In this document: piece by piece, positions 33,006-33,972 of the stretch
How the letters are laid out: every line of letters begins with the position of its first letter
Numbering within the stretch: position 1 is the stretch's first letter
NCBI GenBank assembly: GCA_019634345.1
Contig: JAHQVL010000239.1
Span: 1 to 33,972, forward strand
DNA: 33,972 bases
Direction of reading: 5' to 3'
DNA from: Rhodothermaceae bacterium
GTDB taxonomy: Bacteria; Bacteroidota; Rhodothermia; Rhodothermales; JAHQVL01
The notes under the pieces: model-generated
The model's input: the letters and a program-made list of their open reading frames with translations, nothing else
Databases searched by the model: none
Told to the model about the DNA's origin: nothing
Translations under genes and position numbers: made by a program

Positions 33006-33972
33006 CCCCGTAGAGCTTATTGAGGCTATAAGCGAAGCTGCTTCCGAATGGGCTAACCCAGAATATACGGTCAGGCTTGAAGCAGAAGAGCGCTTGTATA
33101 CCTCTCCAGTGAAAGCTACTCAAGAAGCTGTGGCATTTGCAATAAACCAGCAAATGCCACAGCTTTCTGTTTCTGGATTAACTGAGTTGGTTGGTAGTCG
33201 AGATTGGAGTGAGCGCTCAGAGCGAATTGGTGTAGTCCATAAGGTTGATGTCCCGCTTGAAGGGCTGAGTGAGTGGCTGTTCACCGTCTTAAATGGCTTT
33301 GAGTATATTGGTTTATATGGGGATGAGCCTAATGAGTTATTAGCTGCTTTTGTTGAGGACGTCCGGCTTCGATGCCCTGGCTTGATGTCTTCCTTTCGAA
33401 GTGAAAACGAATCTGTTTCAGATCTTACTGGGGTAATTTCTCTTGGTGTTGAACCGAGTAGATTGGATGCACTGTTGTCCATAAGGGAGACAGACTTGCC
33501 TATTCAAGTTTTAAAAAGATCTCCAAAGTACAGTGTTGCTGTATTGGATGGAAAAGAGAGCAAAGAGGAGTGCGAAGATCTTGCAGAAGATGTGTTGATG
33601 CATGAAGGATCTGGGGAGCGAAATGTGTGCCTTATCTGGGCGCCTGAGGAACTTAATCCTGACCCATATTTTGAATCTTTTGCTTTTTTTAGAGGCGTTT
33701 ATCCGGCTCATGAAAGAACGTCGGGTTCGCTGCAGATGAAAAAAGCATTTCTCGCTGCCCAAAATATGCCACACGCGTATGGGGATGGGCTGGAGTTTTT
33801 AATAAGTAGAGGGGAGCCGGCGTGCCTGGAGCCATGTCATATTCGATGGTCGACGTATGAATCCAAGGCTGAAGTGAATACGTGGATCGAGGAGAACGAG
33901 CAGGACATGTATGCCCTTGTTGCAAGAAAGAAGATTCACAACCAGATACATACGTCAGTACCTCTGTTTTCA
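32998..33972 (+). CDS. LuxC-type acyl-CoA reductase (3' partial)
   Basis: An open frame of 325 codons running off the window's end with no stop. I start it at a GTG at 32998 that overlaps the cytochrome stop by 8 bp. The sequence matches acyl-CoA reductases of the LuxC family: VPLEGLSEWLFTVLNG, DLTGVISLG, YSVAVLDGKESKEECEDLAEDVLMHEGSGERNVCLIWAP, then EFLISRGEP. They reduce acyl-CoA to aldehyde using NADPH. In many relatives the stretch after the dinucleotide-fold helix is GLGCRNV, where the cysteine corresponds to the aldehyde-dehydrogenase nucleophile; here it reads GSGERNVC, with Glu in its place. Relatives are about 340 aa, so only a few residues are missing. It is probably not part of the sugar-oxidation set. 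Confidence 0.82.
   Translation, partial: MSNPVELIEAISEAASEWANPEYTVRLEAEERLYTSPVKATQEAVAFAINQQMPQLSVSGLTELVGSRDWSERSERIGVVHKVDVPLEGLSEWLFTVLNGFEYIGLYGDEPNELLAAFVEDVRLRCPGLMSSFRSENESVSDLTGVISLGVEPSRLDALLSIRETDLPIQVLKRSPKYSVAVLDGKESKEECEDLAEDVLMHEGSGERNVCLIWAPEELNPDPYFESFAFFRGVYPAHERTSGSLQMKKAFLAAQNMPHAYGDGLEFLISRGEPACLEPCHIRWSTYESKAEVNTWIEENEQDMYALVARKKIHNQIHTSVPLFS

Overview
This window looks like chromosomal DNA from an aquatic, heterotrophic member of the Bacteroidota/Rhodothermota/Balneolota group. Two secreted enzymes end in type IX secretion (Por_Secre_tail) sorting domains with the YPNPF motif, many genes encode lipoproteins with short signal peptides, the glucosamine-6-phosphate deaminase is the long NagB-LmbE form, and Shine-Dalgarno sequences are often weak. 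The species cannot be named from the sequence alone. I saw no tRNA, rRNA, IS element, phage or CRISPR array.

Layout. 1-7.0 kb (+ strand): a tightly packed run starting with the 3' part of an MhqE/MhqO-type ring-cleaving dioxygenase and an MhqD-type hydrolase, then a small lipoprotein, a RarD-type exporter, an exported DinB-like protein, a lipoprotein amidohydrolase, a small VOC protein and a lipoprotein sulfatase. A strong bidirectional terminator (7112-7143) separates this from a secreted M20 amidohydrolase on the minus strand. 9.0-11.2 kb: a secreted reprolysin-like zinc protease with a sorting tail, broken by one in-frame TAG. 11.4-14.8 kb: a DUF1569 protein, then a LacI-type regulator with a perfect 18-bp operator in front of it and a sugar/H+ symporter. 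14.8-16.1 kb: a gene-poor stretch with six 42-bp tandem repeats and an inverted partial copy, followed by an unrecognised 218-aa protein. 16.1-17.4 kb (-): an NIP-like aquaporin and a thioredoxin-type arsenate reductase, a likely arsenic detoxification pair. 17.5-18.1 kb: two small genes. 18.1-21.4 kb (-): Crp/Fnr regulator, N-terminally truncated AraC regulator, pirin, YcaC-like hydrolase and a small membrane protein. 21.5-23.0 kb (+): two lipoproteins. 23.0-28.0 kb (-): a GH16 glucanase with sorting tail, NagB-LmbE and a PQQ sugar dehydrogenase. 28.3 kb to the end (+): an unknown exported protein, a 1090-aa lipoprotein fusing DUF1080, ThuA and PQQ-dehydrogenase domains, a cytochrome c, and the start of a LuxC-type acyl-CoA reductase running off the window.

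How it fits together. The theme is polysaccharide and sugar use (sulfatase, GH16, NagB-LmbE, sugar symporter, PQQ dehydrogenases) with stress and detoxification genes (Mhq pair, VOC proteins, ArsC-aquaporin, pirin/YcaC). The most unusual locus is 28.3-33.0 kb. One surface lipoprotein carries a DUF1080 domain (3-keto-disaccharide hydrolase family), a ThuA domain split by a two-copy beta-rich insertion, and a PQQ sugar dehydrogenase domain, and it is followed at once by a cytochrome c that could take its electrons. I infer a one-polypeptide system for oxidising and cleaving glycosides through 3-keto intermediates. The chemistry is not proven by the sequence.
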